Source: CAYONZ01 sp964405465 (lineage in GTDB: Bacteria; Bdellovibrionota; Bdellovibrionia; Bdellovibrionales; JAMPXM01). Taken from it: a DNA stretch of 64,000 bases. The DNA lies in contig CAYONZ010000007.1 in assembly GCA_964405465.1 (NCBI GenBank), positions 1-64,000 of the forward strand, in the 5' to 3' direction. Position numbers and translations under genes: made by a program. The notes below the pieces were generated by a model that worked only from the letters and a program-made list of their open reading frames with translations, did no database searches and was not told where the DNA came from. Of this stretch, positions 27,200 to 36,487 are shown one piece after another. Within the stretch, counting starts at the first letter, position 1, and the number at the start of each line of letters is the position of its first letter.

Positions 27200-29398
27200 T
27201 TACTGCCGGAGCCATTGGTTCTTCTTTTGATCGAAGAGCCAGATTTCGGGTTGGCCGCTGTTCGGTTTTGCCGATGGTGCTAGTAGAACTTTTGCGTCCT
27301 GCTTGATGACGATGCCGTATTCGTCAATCGCCAAACGAAACTCGGGATTTTCTTTTGCATACTGAACCAACTGTGCAGGCTTGGCCTTGGCAATCATTTG
27401 ACGAACCTTTGCGAGAGGCATGGCCGCCCGTCGTGAGTCTCCTCCACGATTGCCAGAATCAAAGGCTGGAGAGGCCGAGCCAAATGAAGTGGGTGCCGAT
27501 CCGACAGCATTGGGCGCGATGGAGGATGCCCGACCTTGAGCATCTCGTGAAGCTTCACCGCCTACCGAAGCCGGAGCACGAAGATTTTCTTTGCTTGCTT
27601 GAGCAACAGGAGTCGGCTCTTCGCTTGGAGAATTGTCGATCGCATTCGGATCAAATCCTTTCGCCAGAACCCGGGGCTTTGCATTGGGGCTTGATGGTCC
27701 AGCAAGTGACACTGGCTTTGGTAAATTAATATTATTTACTGATGAACGCCTTGATCCATCACCTGAACTATTATCAGAAGTATCTGTACCAATCGATGCA
27801 GGAGCACGCGAAGCTGATCGACTGGCTTGCATATTTTGAGGAGCCGAGGCGAAACTATTTTTGAGTCCCGCACCAACGCCAACTACAAAGTCCGCCAAGT
27901 TTTTGGCACTCGAAGGATACTCGATGGTCGGTGCTTGCGAAAGATCTTTAGGTACCGGGAGATCAAAGCTCGTCGCTCCATTTTTAAAACTTGCTTCAGC
28001 AACACGATTGGCACTTTCGATTTCAGGGCGAGACTCGATCGGTCGAAAAACTTCGTCTGATTTTTTTTGCACTTCTGGTGCGCTCGGCATTTGTTTGGCA
28101 ATCTCGGTCACAACTTCGGCTGGACGCGCACTTGGCGGAGGTCCACTCGCAATATTATGCTCAGTCGGCGCCTCCGAAATACCACTCCCACCCGTCTTCA
28201 CTTCGGCCTCAGGAATCGCCGGCCCCTTAGCCACCGTCGCTGCCGCCGCCTCACGATCCTCAGCGAGGGATTGATTGGGCAGCTTAATACTGAATGCATC
28301 AAGGTTTTTGAAACAGCTTTCGGGAGCAGAGAGATTTTTGCACCCTTCCTTGAGACCATCAACTTCACTTTTGAGGGTGTCAAATGACTCAATCTTTGTC
28401 ATTCTCCCTAAATTGTCGATCGCGCTTTTAATTTCCGAAATCCTTTTTCCGTCTTGAGGATTTTTTTGCTGCTCTTGTTCCAAAGCACCTTGGTATCCGT
28501 CTATCAATTTATACAACTCTTCTTTTGGACTCAATTTCTTCGCCGACTCACCTGACAAGCAAGCACTCACCACCTCGCCCACTTTCTTTTCAGCCTCAGC
28601 AGTCGGTTTCTGAAAGTCTGAACAAGAGGCATGCAAGATCTCATGCAAACCTACCTGGACATTGAATTGCTGACCACCAGGAAAAGCGTCGGCGTTCAAT
28701 GTAATCTCTCCACTCGCTTCATCATAATTTGATTTCTCTTTTACTTTTGGCTGACAGGAAAAACGAGAATCCGCGCCCAAAATCGAGGCACGTAGAAATT
28801 TAACTTCCTTCAATCCAATCTGCTCCTCCAAGCAATATTTAATCTTGGAGTTTTCACTCGTCATACTCGCCAACACCTCGGCCAACTTATCTCCCATTCC
28901 ATTGGGCAAATTCTTGCAAGACGAATCAAATTTCTTTTTGTAAAGTTCAACTTCCTCTGCCTTCACTGTTCCATTTAAAAGATCTAAAATTCTTTGATTT
29001 TGCCCAGGTAAAAAACACGCCTCTGGTTCATGATAGAGCTTCCGAACAGGAAAGACCTGATGCTTTGCAAGTGCAAACTTTCTCGATTTCGGTTGGCGCT
29101 GGAAAGTGAGTTCTTCAATTTTTTTCTTATCTTTGCGAGTGATGATCAACCGATCCTGCGAGCCGCGTTTCAATTCAAAGCGTAGGCCTTTCATCTCCAG
29201 AACTTGAGCACTCCAATTTTTTTCACCATACTTGATCTCTTTTGAATCTGTAACGCCACCCTTGGTAACGGACATCAATTCTGATTTGGAGCCCCGTAAA
29301 AAATCAGCCCGATAGGCCGTAGTGCTTAAATCTACCGCATGAGAGGTGTCTAAGAAAATGACAGATAAAATAAACAAAATGTATGTAACGTGCTTCAT
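27200..29398 (-). CDS. Large secreted protein with HEXXH motif
   Basis: This protein has about 732 residues counted from the ATG at 29398, which has AAGAGAAG upstream; the frame is open to 29419. A signal peptide (YILFILSVIFLDTSHA) is clear. A segment near residue 250 reads QVGLHEILHASCSDF and contains HEILH, a zinc-protease type motif, with Cys residues around it. The second half is a low-complexity region rich in Ala, Ser, Pro and Asn, typical of surface or secreted proteins of predatory bacteria. No full protease family is recognised. It is divergent from the trypsin array. Confidence 0.7.
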   Translation of the reverse strand: MKHVTYILFILSVIFLDTSHAVDLSTTAYRADFLRGSKSELMSVTKGGVTDSKEIKYGEKNWSAQVLEMKGLRFELKRGSQDRLIITRKDKKKIEELTFQRQPKSRKFALAKHQVFPVRKLYHEPEACFLPGQNQRILDLLNGTVKAEEVELYKKKFDSSCKNLPNGMGDKLAEVLASMTSENSKIKYCLEEQIGLKEVKFLRASILGADSRFSCQPKVKEKSNYDEASGEITLNADAFPGGQQFNVQVGLHEILHASCSDFQKPTAEAEKKVGEVVSACLSGESAKKLSPKEELYKLIDGYQGALEQEQQKNPQDGKRISEIKSAIDNLGRMTKIESFDTLKSEVDGLKEGCKNLSAPESCFKNLDAFSIKLPNQSLAEDREAAAATVAKGPAIPEAEVKTGGSGISEAPTEHNIASGPPPSARPAEVVTEIAKQMPSAPEVQKKSDEVFRPIESRPEIESANRVAEASFKNGATSFDLPVPKDLSQAPTIEYPSSAKNLADFVVGVGAGLKNSFASAPQNMQASRSASRAPASIGTDTSDNSSGDGSRRSSVNNINLPKPVSLAGPSSPNAKPRVLAKGFDPNAIDNSPSEEPTPVAQASKENLRAPASVGGEASRDAQGRASSIAPNAVGSAPTSFGSASPAFDSGNRGGDSRRAAMPLAKVRQMIAKAKPAQLVQYAKENPEFRLAIDEYGIVIKQDAKVLLAPSAKPNSGQPEIWLFDQKKNQWLRQ

Positions 29399-29499
29399 TC
29401 GCTTCTCTTTTCGGCACAATCTGATTTCATTTTGAGAAAATTGTTAAAAAAGTCTGATACAATAGTCCTTTCAGGACTTTAGTCGAATAGGTATAATTA

Positions 29500-29553
29500 C
29501 GGGGTAAGCCGATAGGAGAGGGTGATATTTGGGGTCATAAACAGGAGAACATC
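29500..29553 (+). repeat. Leader repeat before trypsin-like copy 1
   Basis: The 54 bases before the GTG of copy 1, including an AGGAG ribosome binding site, recur at 32284-32338 before copy 3 with one extra T. The duplication unit therefore included the 5' untranslated region. A small hairpin (GTCCT with AGGAC) lies just upstream near 29465-29477. Confidence 0.8.
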
Positions 29554-30823
29554 GTGAAACCCGCTGTAAATAAATTCATCCCGATCTTCGCACTATTCAC
29601 TCTCACTCTTCTTACGCTGACACCTATGCAAGCCTTCAAGGTCGTTTGTGACAACTGCATGGAAGCCTCTGCTGGATGCACCGACTGCAAAAGAATCAAA
29701 GCTCAAGGGCCAGATCTCAGCTGGAAGATTTCTGTCGAAAATAGAACACCAGCACAATCCGAAGACCGCATCGTAGGCCAAATGCAAACTCCCGAAGAAC
29801 TTGCTGGGTACAAGAGAAAATCTGTTTCAAGACGAGATGACAATCTCGAAAAAGTGTATTCTTGCGAAGACTCCCTCCCGATTGGCTCACCTCTTCGCGC
29901 CACAGGAATCATCGTCATGGCGGAAAACGAAGAGAAGTTTAAGAGTAAAAGATGGAATTTTTCACGTGGTTCTATTCAAATGGTGGGCGAATGCCACGCT
30001 CTCACAGTCGCTCATGATTTAATGGATCATAAAACCTATCAAGACTTAAAACCATTGACATCAAGGTCTAATTTGCACGACGAGCGTCTCGAACTGAAGA
30101 GAAAAGCCATCAACGAGGGACTTAAAAATCAATCAAAAACAGATGCTGCCTATCGAGTTTGCATTAAGAGAAAAAACAATTCGATGAATTTTGATACTGA
30201 ACAGTGTGATAGAATTGACAACGTCGTTGCGATGGATTTGAGTCCAGAAACAGATTGGGCAGTCGTTCGTCTAGCCAAATGCCGAGGGGCTGACCCCACT
30301 GTAGGACACTTTGATTTACCTACGCCAAAAGAGATGTATGAATATTTCATGAAAGACGAGAACATCAGATCAAGTCTCCCATTGGCACTCACAAGCTTCG
30401 CTGGAGACAGGCCCGGTTGCGCTCTCTCTGTTGACACGTGTAGCCCTGGTAAAAAGGAGCTCCGAGACAGAATTACAAACATGCTTTGCAATAACGAACC
30501 AGGTCAATCCGGTGGCGCACTCAGCCTAGTCTTCGATCAAAATGGTAAGATGGTTTCACACCAAGAAATTCAGCAGTCTCCAGATTCCCCAAATTTCAAA
30601 TTCAAAATCATTGGACTTTCTGAGGGAGCATGGGACAACAAGGACCAGACCATTGAAAACACGAACAGTTCGGATAAGTTTGTCGTTACACAGCCATTCC
30701 AAGATAAAACACTCGATGCAAACAACAATAGGTACGTCGAGTTCCGAAGACCCGACATCTACTTCTTCAATGAGGCAATTGCAAAAGACTATGAAGAAAA
30801 CAAAGCCCAGATCGATGCGAATA
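29554..30823 (+). CDS. Secreted trypsin-like serine protease, copy 1 (3' end lost in gap)
   Basis: The GTG start has AGGAG upstream, followed by a signal peptide (FALFTLTLLTLTPMQA). The S1 catalytic triad is visible: His in CHALTVAH near residue 153, Asp in TDWAVVRL near 231, and Ser in GQSGGAL near 316. Several Cys pairs flank these sites. The N-terminal 110 residues are nearly identical to copy 2, the middle diverges, and the C-terminal stretch before the gap (EAIAKDYEENKAQIDAN) is again identical. The 3' end is hidden by the N run; by analogy about 35 residues are missing. Confidence 0.85.
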
Positions 30824-30923
30824 NNNNNNNNNNNNNNNNNNNNNNNNNNNNNNNNNNNNNNNNNNNNNNNNNNNNNNNNNNNNNNNNNNNNNNNNNNNNN
30901 NNNNNNNNNNNNNNNNNNNNNNN
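30824..30923. other. Assembly gap (100 N) inside the protease array
   Basis: The N run joins a point late in copy 1 to a point early in copy 2. Both edges are in sequence shared by the copies, so the gap probably reflects failure to resolve the tandem repeat. It hides the end of copy 1, the spacer and the start of copy 2, and could hide further copies. Confidence 0.95.
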
Positions 30924-32272
30924 TCTTCGCACTATTCACTCTCACTCTTCTTACGCTGACACCTATGCAAGCCTTCAAGGTCGTTTGTGACAACTGCATG
31001 GAAGCCTCTGCTGGATGCACCGACTGCAAAAGAATCAAAGCTCAAGGGCCAGATCTCAGCTGGAAGATTTCTGTCGAAAATAGAACACCAGCACAATCCG
31101 AAGACCGCATCGTAGGCCAAATGCAAACTCCCGAAGAACTTGCTGGGTACAAGAGAAAATCTGTTTCAAGACGAGATGACAATCTCGAAAAAGTGTATTC
31201 TTGCGAAGACTCCCTCCCGATTGGCTCACCTCTTCGCGCCACTGGGATCATCGTCATGGCGGAAAATGAAGAACAATTTAAGAAAGAAAAATGGAAGTTC
31301 GCACGTGGGTCAATCCAAATGGTGGGCGAATGCCACGCCTTAACGGATGCGCATAACTTAGTCCCCCAAACCGAAATCCCAGATTTAAGTGACCTTTCCA
31401 CCGGATACTCGGCTCACCAAGAAAAGTTAAATAAGAAAAGAAAATTCATCAATGAAGGCCTAGAGAAAAAAATAAAAACAAGTACTAGCTTCCGAGTGTG
31501 TATCAAGAGAATAAATGCCTCGATGAGTTTTGATCTAGATCAGTGTGATAAGGTCGAAAAAGTAGTGACTCTGGATTTTGGCCCGGACTCTGATCTTGCT
31601 TTAGTTCGTCTCTCGAATTGCCGCGGGGCCGACCCGTTAATCGGGCACTTTGATCTCCCTGCGCCGACCGAGATCTACAACTATCTTATGAAAGATCCCA
31701 ATTTGAGATCAAAGCTGCCCATTGCGCTTACAGGGTTCGCTGGAGACAGAAGCAGCTGTGCACTTTCTGTAGACACCTGTTCTCCAGGACTGAAACCTCT
31801 TAACGACAGACTAAGCAACATGATGTGCAACAATGTACCGGGCCAGTCTGGTGGTGCAATAAGCTTTGTAGTGGATCGAAGTGGAAACATTGTCTCTAAA
31901 GAAGACATTCTAGGTCAACCAGATTCACCAAATTTTCGATACAAAATTTTAGGGCTCACATTTGGCCTGCGAAAAAGAACAGTCACAAGAGAAGACCAAA
32001 AACATTCAGACAAATTTCTCGTGTCGCAAAGATATTCAGAGCAAACGACAAGCGAGATGGACAATGTATATATGGAGTTCCGTCGAACAGACATCTACAC
32101 CCTTAATGAGGCAATTGCAAAAGACTATGAAGAAAACAAAGCCCAGATCGATGCGAATATCGCTCAAATGAAGAAGCAAGGAGAAGTACAACTTGCTGAA
32201 GAGCTCAAACAACAAAAGGCGAGATCGCGAAACAACTACTCCTCCGCAAACAAACCCAGCGAAGGAATTTAA
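30924..32272 (+). CDS. Secreted trypsin-like serine protease, copy 2 (5' end in gap)
   Basis: The frame enters from the gap inside the signal peptide (FALFTLTLL) and runs to a TAA at 32270-32272. The triad residues lie in CHALTDAH, SDLALVRL and GQSGGAI. The C-terminal tail is charged and Gln-rich (IAQMKKQGEVQLAEELKQQK). DNA up to about 31240 is almost identical to copy 1; the catalytic middle differs at many positions. That pattern suggests diversifying paralogues with homogenised ends. Confidence 0.85.
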
Positions 32273-32283
32273 GCATACCATCG

Positions 32284-32338
32284 CGGGGTAAGCCGATAGG
32301 AGAGGGTGATATTTTGGGGTCATAAACAGGAGAACATC
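32284..32338 (+). repeat. Leader repeat before truncated trypsin-like copy 3
   Basis: This is a second visible copy of the leader at 29500-29553, including the AGGAG site. A third is expected inside the N gap before copy 2. Confidence 0.8.
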
Positions 32339-32476
32339 GTGAAACCCGCTGTAAATAAATTCATCCCGATCTTCGCACTATTCACTCTCACTCTTCTTAC
32401 GCTGACACCTATGCAAGCCTTCAAAGTCGTCTGTGACAACTGCATGGAGGTGCTAAAGGTAAGGACCAACGCTTAG
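32339..32476 (+). pseudogene. Truncated trypsin-like protease, copy 3
   Basis: It is identical to the other copies from the GTG through the signal peptide to about residue 37 (VVCDNCME). It then leaves the homology (EVLKVRTNA) and stops. Only a 45-residue secreted stub could be made, with no catalytic residues. Confidence 0.85.
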
Positions 32477-32601
32477 GACCAATTTTTCTGTTAATGCCAT
32501 GGACCAGGAAAATTATCGAGACAAAGTGAATTTCCCAATTCTATACTTTATGAAGTTGTAATAGCCTAATTACAATTTGTGGGTTCAAAATATACACCTA
32601 T

Positions 32602-32616
32602 AGGAGCAGCGAATTG
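32602..32616 (+). promoter_or_regulatory. Ribosome binding site that sets a leaderless SBP start
   Basis: AGGAG lies 7 bases before TTG at 32614. The frame upstream is open only to 32554 and contains no signal peptide, so this site defines the start of an SBP without an export signal. Confidence 0.5.
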
Positions 32617-33996
32617 AAAGAGTTGAATAACATCAATGCTTATTTTCCTTTTGTTTTCTCTGAAAAGCTCGATCCGCGGAAAATATTTACGGTTGGTGAC
32701 CAAGTATTGACCGAACATCTTTTTGCATTTCACGCGAAGCAATCCATTAAGTCTGGCTTTACTTCATGCTCATCAGACATTCACTTTGATTCATCCAATA
32801 ATTCTGTTGAAATTAGACCCAAAAGAGACCTTCGCCAAGCGAACTCCAAAACCGTTTCTTTTTTAAATGTTTGCGACTCAATCAAAGACAGTTTTGATAA
32901 ATCACAGCATGCTCCCTACAAAGACATTCTTAAGAATATTTCATGTGACGAAAATAAAAATCTTATTCAGGTTGAATTTACCCGAATGCCAGTAAATCTT
33001 AGAACTCTTTTGACCCTTCCTGACTTTGCAATATTTAATGGGCAAGATTTGCCGATCGTCACAACAAACGGAGACACCGCAACAGGGCCCTACATGTTGA
33101 AAGAACGTACACCAAATAAAATTACTTTGCAGCGAAACCCATGGTTCCCTAAATCGCTTGCCGCCAACTCAGTAGAAAATGCCGAGATTTTTCGCTACAA
33201 CGCGAACGACACACAAGAGCTGATCAGGTCTATGAATCCGAATTCTCATCACACAGCCTATTTTTTTGGATACAGCATTTCGAAACCTGATCTTCAGTCT
33301 TTGCAAGAAAAAGGCTATGAAACAATGATTTCTCCCAATGAGTGGTTCACCTATATCAAGATAAGACCTGATGCCGACCAAGACCTTACTCTTGAACTCG
33401 AGTCTTCGATAGAAAGATTTAAAACTGGTTTGCAATTTGGCACCTATCTCGGGGTTAAAGCCTATTCTGTTTCTCCAAGTGATCGTGAATATTCATTGCC
33501 ACCAGGAAAAGTAGATATAACTTTAATGCCCTCAAGTGGGAGACAGTTTAAAATATCCACGTTGTCAACATGGTCCAAGATCCCATTTTTTGAAAAGATT
33601 CTCACACATCTCCAAAATGAGTTTCCACAGATGAAAATCGAATTGCTCCCCCCTGAAAAAATTGGAGATCTATTTTCAGGTGTAACTGAAATTGCCCTTT
33701 GCCCGCTGGGAATTTCGCCAACAGATCCACTTGGACATTTTGGCTTTTTGAATGAAAATGTTTTTGGCATATCTGCATTGATTACAAAAAAAGAAATTGC
33801 CAATGCCGCGACAATCTCTGACCCTTCCTTGTTTAACTCAGAGATAAAGGAGTTCGAAAGCAGAGTCCGCAATCGACACCTCATCATACCGATTGCACAT
33901 TTCCCTGGGGTAGTGGCCTATAGAAAAGACTTCTCAATCGACGATAACTTAAGTTTTGGGTGGGGTATCCAGCTATGGAGTCTTCGCATCAATTAG
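32614..33996 (+). CDS. SBP_bac_5-type protein lacking a signal peptide
   Basis: This 460-residue protein begins directly with the family's mature-like sequence (NINAYFPFVFSEKLDPRK). It continues with NGDTATGPYMLKERTPNKITLQRNPWF and a late VTEIALCPLGISPTDPLGHFGF. At about 460 residues it is shorter than the other SBPs by roughly the length of a signal region. It may be a cytoplasmic binding protein or a gene truncated when the protease array next to it rearranged. It stands next to the protease stub and before the second assembly gap. Confidence 0.75.
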   Translation: MKELNNINAYFPFVFSEKLDPRKIFTVGDQVLTEHLFAFHAKQSIKSGFTSCSSDIHFDSSNNSVEIRPKRDLRQANSKTVSFLNVCDSIKDSFDKSQHAPYKDILKNISCDENKNLIQVEFTRMPVNLRTLLTLPDFAIFNGQDLPIVTTNGDTATGPYMLKERTPNKITLQRNPWFPKSLAANSVENAEIFRYNANDTQELIRSMNPNSHHTAYFFGYSISKPDLQSLQEKGYETMISPNEWFTYIKIRPDADQDLTLELESSIERFKTGLQFGTYLGVKAYSVSPSDREYSLPPGKVDITLMPSSGRQFKISTLSTWSKIPFFEKILTHLQNEFPQMKIELLPPEKIGDLFSGVTEIALCPLGISPTDPLGHFGFLNENVFGISALITKKEIANAATISDPSLFNSEIKEFESRVRNRHLIIPIAHFPGVVAYRKDFSIDDNLSFGWGIQLWSLRIN

Positions 33997-34112
33997 CAAA
34001 AATCACCAAACTATTTTTGAAAAGAAAAGCCGCAAAAATTTCTGTCTGTAGGCTCACAAGTGATGAAGTTTGGTTTAAACACTTTTCACTCGTAGCGATA
34101 ACAGAAGGATAG
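33975..34112 (+). CDS. Possible 45-residue protein overlapping the SBP 3' end
   Basis: The ORF starts inside the last codons of the SBP gene and ends with TAG at 34110-34112. Its last base is also the first base of a GTG for a further ORF. It is basic at the start (KRKAAKISVCRL) and ends VWFKHFSLVAITEG. The ribosome binding site is weak (GGTGGGG). The overlap at both ends is what an operon member would show, but chance is possible. Confidence 0.3.
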   Translation: MESSHQLAKITKLFLKRKAAKISVCRLTSDEVWFKHFSLVAITEG

Positions 34113-34184
34113 TGAGTGTTATGACGGCTCTGATTGATAAGTCTAAATTCAGACTGACTATTTCACCAAAAGAACCCGCAAGAA
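34112..34184 (+). CDS. Start of a possible ORF running into the assembly gap
   Basis: A GTG at 34112 (or ATG at 34121) opens a frame of at least 24 codons (MTALIDKSKFRLTISPKEP) that enters the N run. AAGGA lies just upstream. Its length and identity cannot be known from this window. Confidence 0.25.
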
Positions 34185-34284
34185 NNNNNNNNNNNNNNNN
34201 NNNNNNNNNNNNNNNNNNNNNNNNNNNNNNNNNNNNNNNNNNNNNNNNNNNNNNNNNNNNNNNNNNNNNNNNNNNNNNNNNNNN
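34185..34284. other. Assembly gap (100 N)
   Basis: This scaffold gap lies between the plus-strand SBP unit and the minus-strand MFS gene. It hides the 3' end of the MFS gene and whatever follows the ORF at 34112. By cassette logic a kinase could be missing here, but that is speculation. Confidence 0.95.
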
Positions 34285-35075
34285 AGTAAGAACGGAGCGA
34301 TGACAGCACCTAATCCAAATGTAGCAAGAAGCACTGGGACTCTGTAACCTATGCCGTCGCTGAGTCGTGCCATTAATACATTTGTTCCCATAAAGGGGAT
34401 AGCCAGCAACACATCAAAGAAGACCAATTTGCTATGAGAAAAATATATTTTAAATTTGCTAAAAAGACTGCTTTTGGATGCGCGAGATGGTGACGTCTGA
34501 CTTTTAACGAAAAATGAAATGATGATACCATTGATAATGAAGGTGATCGCATCAAATCCCAGAACCCAATAATACGAAAAATATTTTATCGCAAAAAATC
34601 CCAAGATAGAGCCGACAACACCTGGCCCGTAAGTAACGGCGTTCAGAGTGATCGCTGAGTGAAAGTGACTTTTGTTGTATTGATCACTTAGAACCTTCAG
34701 AAGTACATTCCGACCAGGGCCTCCGACGGAAATGGTAATGAACCGCAGAAACACACAAAGGGCAAAGACTGGAAAATATGCTGCTCCAAGGCTCCACGTA
34801 AACATCAATAGACCAGACAAAACGAAAGCAATAATCTCGGTTAACAATACGACCTTCTTCGCGTCGAATCGGTCTGATATGTCACCAAATATGAAATTCC
34901 CAAGAATCGTTCCGGCACGGGTCAGACTCATTAGAAGGCCTATTTGCCAAATAGCAAACTGCATTTGGGTTAGAATACCTACTGTTGCGCCTGGGAACGT
35001 AAAGGTCCCCAAAGAAGAAATCATGGTCCCCCAGTAGATCCAGGCAATTTGCGAATTTGAACTCATTTTCTTCAT
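34285..35075 (-). CDS. MFS transporter (3' end lost in gap)
   Basis: About 263 residues are visible, from MKKMSSNSQIAWIYWG. This covers the N-terminal six helices and the beginning of the second half, with the RFDAKKVVLLTE loop typical of loop 2-3. The remainder lies in or beyond the N run; a short in-frame tail to 34158 may be its end. It resembles the two other MFS genes downstream. The 35 bases at and before its start codon recur at 39013-39047. Confidence 0.8.
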
Positions 35076-35105
35076 GTAAAATGTCCAACAGTTAAAAAGA
35101 TATCG
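35071..35105. repeat. 35-base repeat at the MFS start
   Basis: 32 of 35 bases match 39013-39047. Here the repeat covers the start codon and 5' untranslated region of the minus-strand MFS gene. Confidence 0.7.
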
Positions 35106-35197
35106 ATGTAGTTTAGAACAATAACAAGCGTCACAACAGTAAGCAATGCAGTCAAAGGAATGAAAACATGGATGAAGCAAACACAGCTATCGTTCCC

Positions 35198-36094
35198 TCA
35201 GATTTGGAATTTCAAAAGCCTACTATCCGGTTTTTGAAAGACGAGACGAAATCCACTTGCCCAGAATCGAACGTTCCCTTGAGGATTTGTTTGGTTTTTG
35301 AGTTCGGATTTGACGAAAGTTTCAATCTCCTCTTTCGAATGAGTCCCATTCAGTTTTAAATATCGATCTCCAACCATGGACTTAAATTCGGCAAAAGCTA
35401 TCTCTGGGGAATCGAATACTGCGGCTGTTCCACTATAATCTGTTCTTGATTTTAGGATAAACCCAGAGGCCGCAAAGATGTCCACCCAATTAGATGCTGA
35501 AAGTGAATGACTGTTTTCAATGTTAAAAAGACTGTTCCCTGGAAATTTCTCTTTTACTGCAACGTCGATTGAGTTCCAAAAACTTCTAGTGGAATCAGTA
35601 TTCGAGAATGCCAAAACCCCATTTGGGGACATGCTTGCCCAGATCTTTGATGCGACCGATTCGAGATGTTCAACCCAGTGAAGAGAGAAATTGGCGACAA
35701 CAAGGTCGAAAGGACGCCCAAATTGTTCCGAATACAAAACCTCTTCGAGACTTCTCGAAAGGATTTTCGCATCTTGAAATTTTTGACTGAGAGTCCTGTA
35801 CGACTCAATGTTGGGCTCTATAAAAGTAAGCCTGCCTGTATCAATTTTGCAGGATTCGAAAAAGCAATGAGCGGCCTCTCCGGCTCCAGGTCCGATCTCT
35901 ACGATATGTTTAGGGTCTGGATGTAATTTAATTGATTCAGAGTATAGTCCAATTCCAATATCCAGACGGTACTTTCTCGCGTCGTCATAATTCACAGTCA
36001 AATGAGTCACGCCATCTTCCTTATTGTTTGAGGGAATAAGTTGTTCGCATTTCTCAACAGTACTAGGTGCAAAGCCAGGATCGTTCATTCCCAT
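35198..36094 (-). CDS. SAM-dependent methyltransferase
   Basis: This 298-residue cytoplasmic protein has motif I VEIGPGAGEAAH near residue 66, an acidic motif II (FIEPN) and the post-motif VANFSLHWVEH, as in BioC/trans-aconitate-type class I methyltransferases. It lies between an MFS gene and a broken gene in a minus-strand operon that also contains a second MFS gene. By analogy with the 2.1-9.1 kb operon it may modify an exported compound. The start may be the first or the third codon (both Met). Confidence 0.82.
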   Translation of the reverse strand: MGMNDPGFAPSTVEKCEQLIPSNNKEDGVTHLTVNYDDARKYRLDIGIGLYSESIKLHPDPKHIVEIGPGAGEAAHCFFESCKIDTGRLTFIEPNIESYRTLSQKFQDAKILSRSLEEVLYSEQFGRPFDLVVANFSLHWVEHLESVASKIWASMSPNGVLAFSNTDSTRSFWNSIDVAVKEKFPGNSLFNIENSHSLSASNWVDIFAASGFILKSRTDYSGTAAVFDSPEIAFAEFKSMVGDRYLKLNGTHSKEEIETFVKSELKNQTNPQGNVRFWASGFRLVFQKPDSRLLKFQI

Positions 36095-36112
36095 GCTATT
36101 TGCAGCATTGCT

Positions 36113-36487
36113 CTAAAGTGCCAAAACAAGGGAGAGCCAGACGATGGTATCCCTTTTAAGAAACCTAGAAACCAAGGGAATATTCACGCTCTGAACTCCG
36201 GTTAACGATGGCACCTGATCTATATTGAATTCGGTAGTACTCCTTACCCTATCCTCTTTTACCACATTTTTTGTTTGATAAAAAATTGGAAGTTTTTTTG
36301 TATCTCGAGAATTGTTTTTCGGGAAAGTTTTTGTAAATATATATTGTTTGTCTAAAACTTCGACAGGTACTCCATCTGATATTATTGTAGTGGCCCAAAC
36401 CGAGGACTAATTCAAAAACGAAAAATGCGCTCGATAGTCAATCCAAATGGTTGGCGACATCCGCGCTCCGACCGCAGCACACCTCAT
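36113..36487 (-). pseudogene. Coupled gene of unknown family interrupted by one TAG
   Basis: The ATG overlaps the TGA of the MFS gene (ATGA). After 26 codons there is TAG at 36407-36409. The same frame then continues for 97 codons (TTIISDGVPVEVLDKQYIFT and onward) to a stop 18 bases before the methyltransferase start. The composition of the second part is protein-like and it ends in a hydrophobic segment (TIVWLSLVLAL). Without the TAG it would be a 124-residue protein of no family I recognise. It fills what would otherwise be an empty 390-base interval. Confidence 0.55.

Noticed and set aside
27355..28457. Many plus-strand ORFs opposite the secreted HEILH protein
   Set aside because: They are shadow frames of the low-complexity region, with no ribosome binding sites or recognisable motifs.
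34158..35180. MFS reading frame continued across the N run to 34158
   Set aside because: The 100 N are of arbitrary length, so frame continuity cannot be claimed; the feature was cut at the gap edge.
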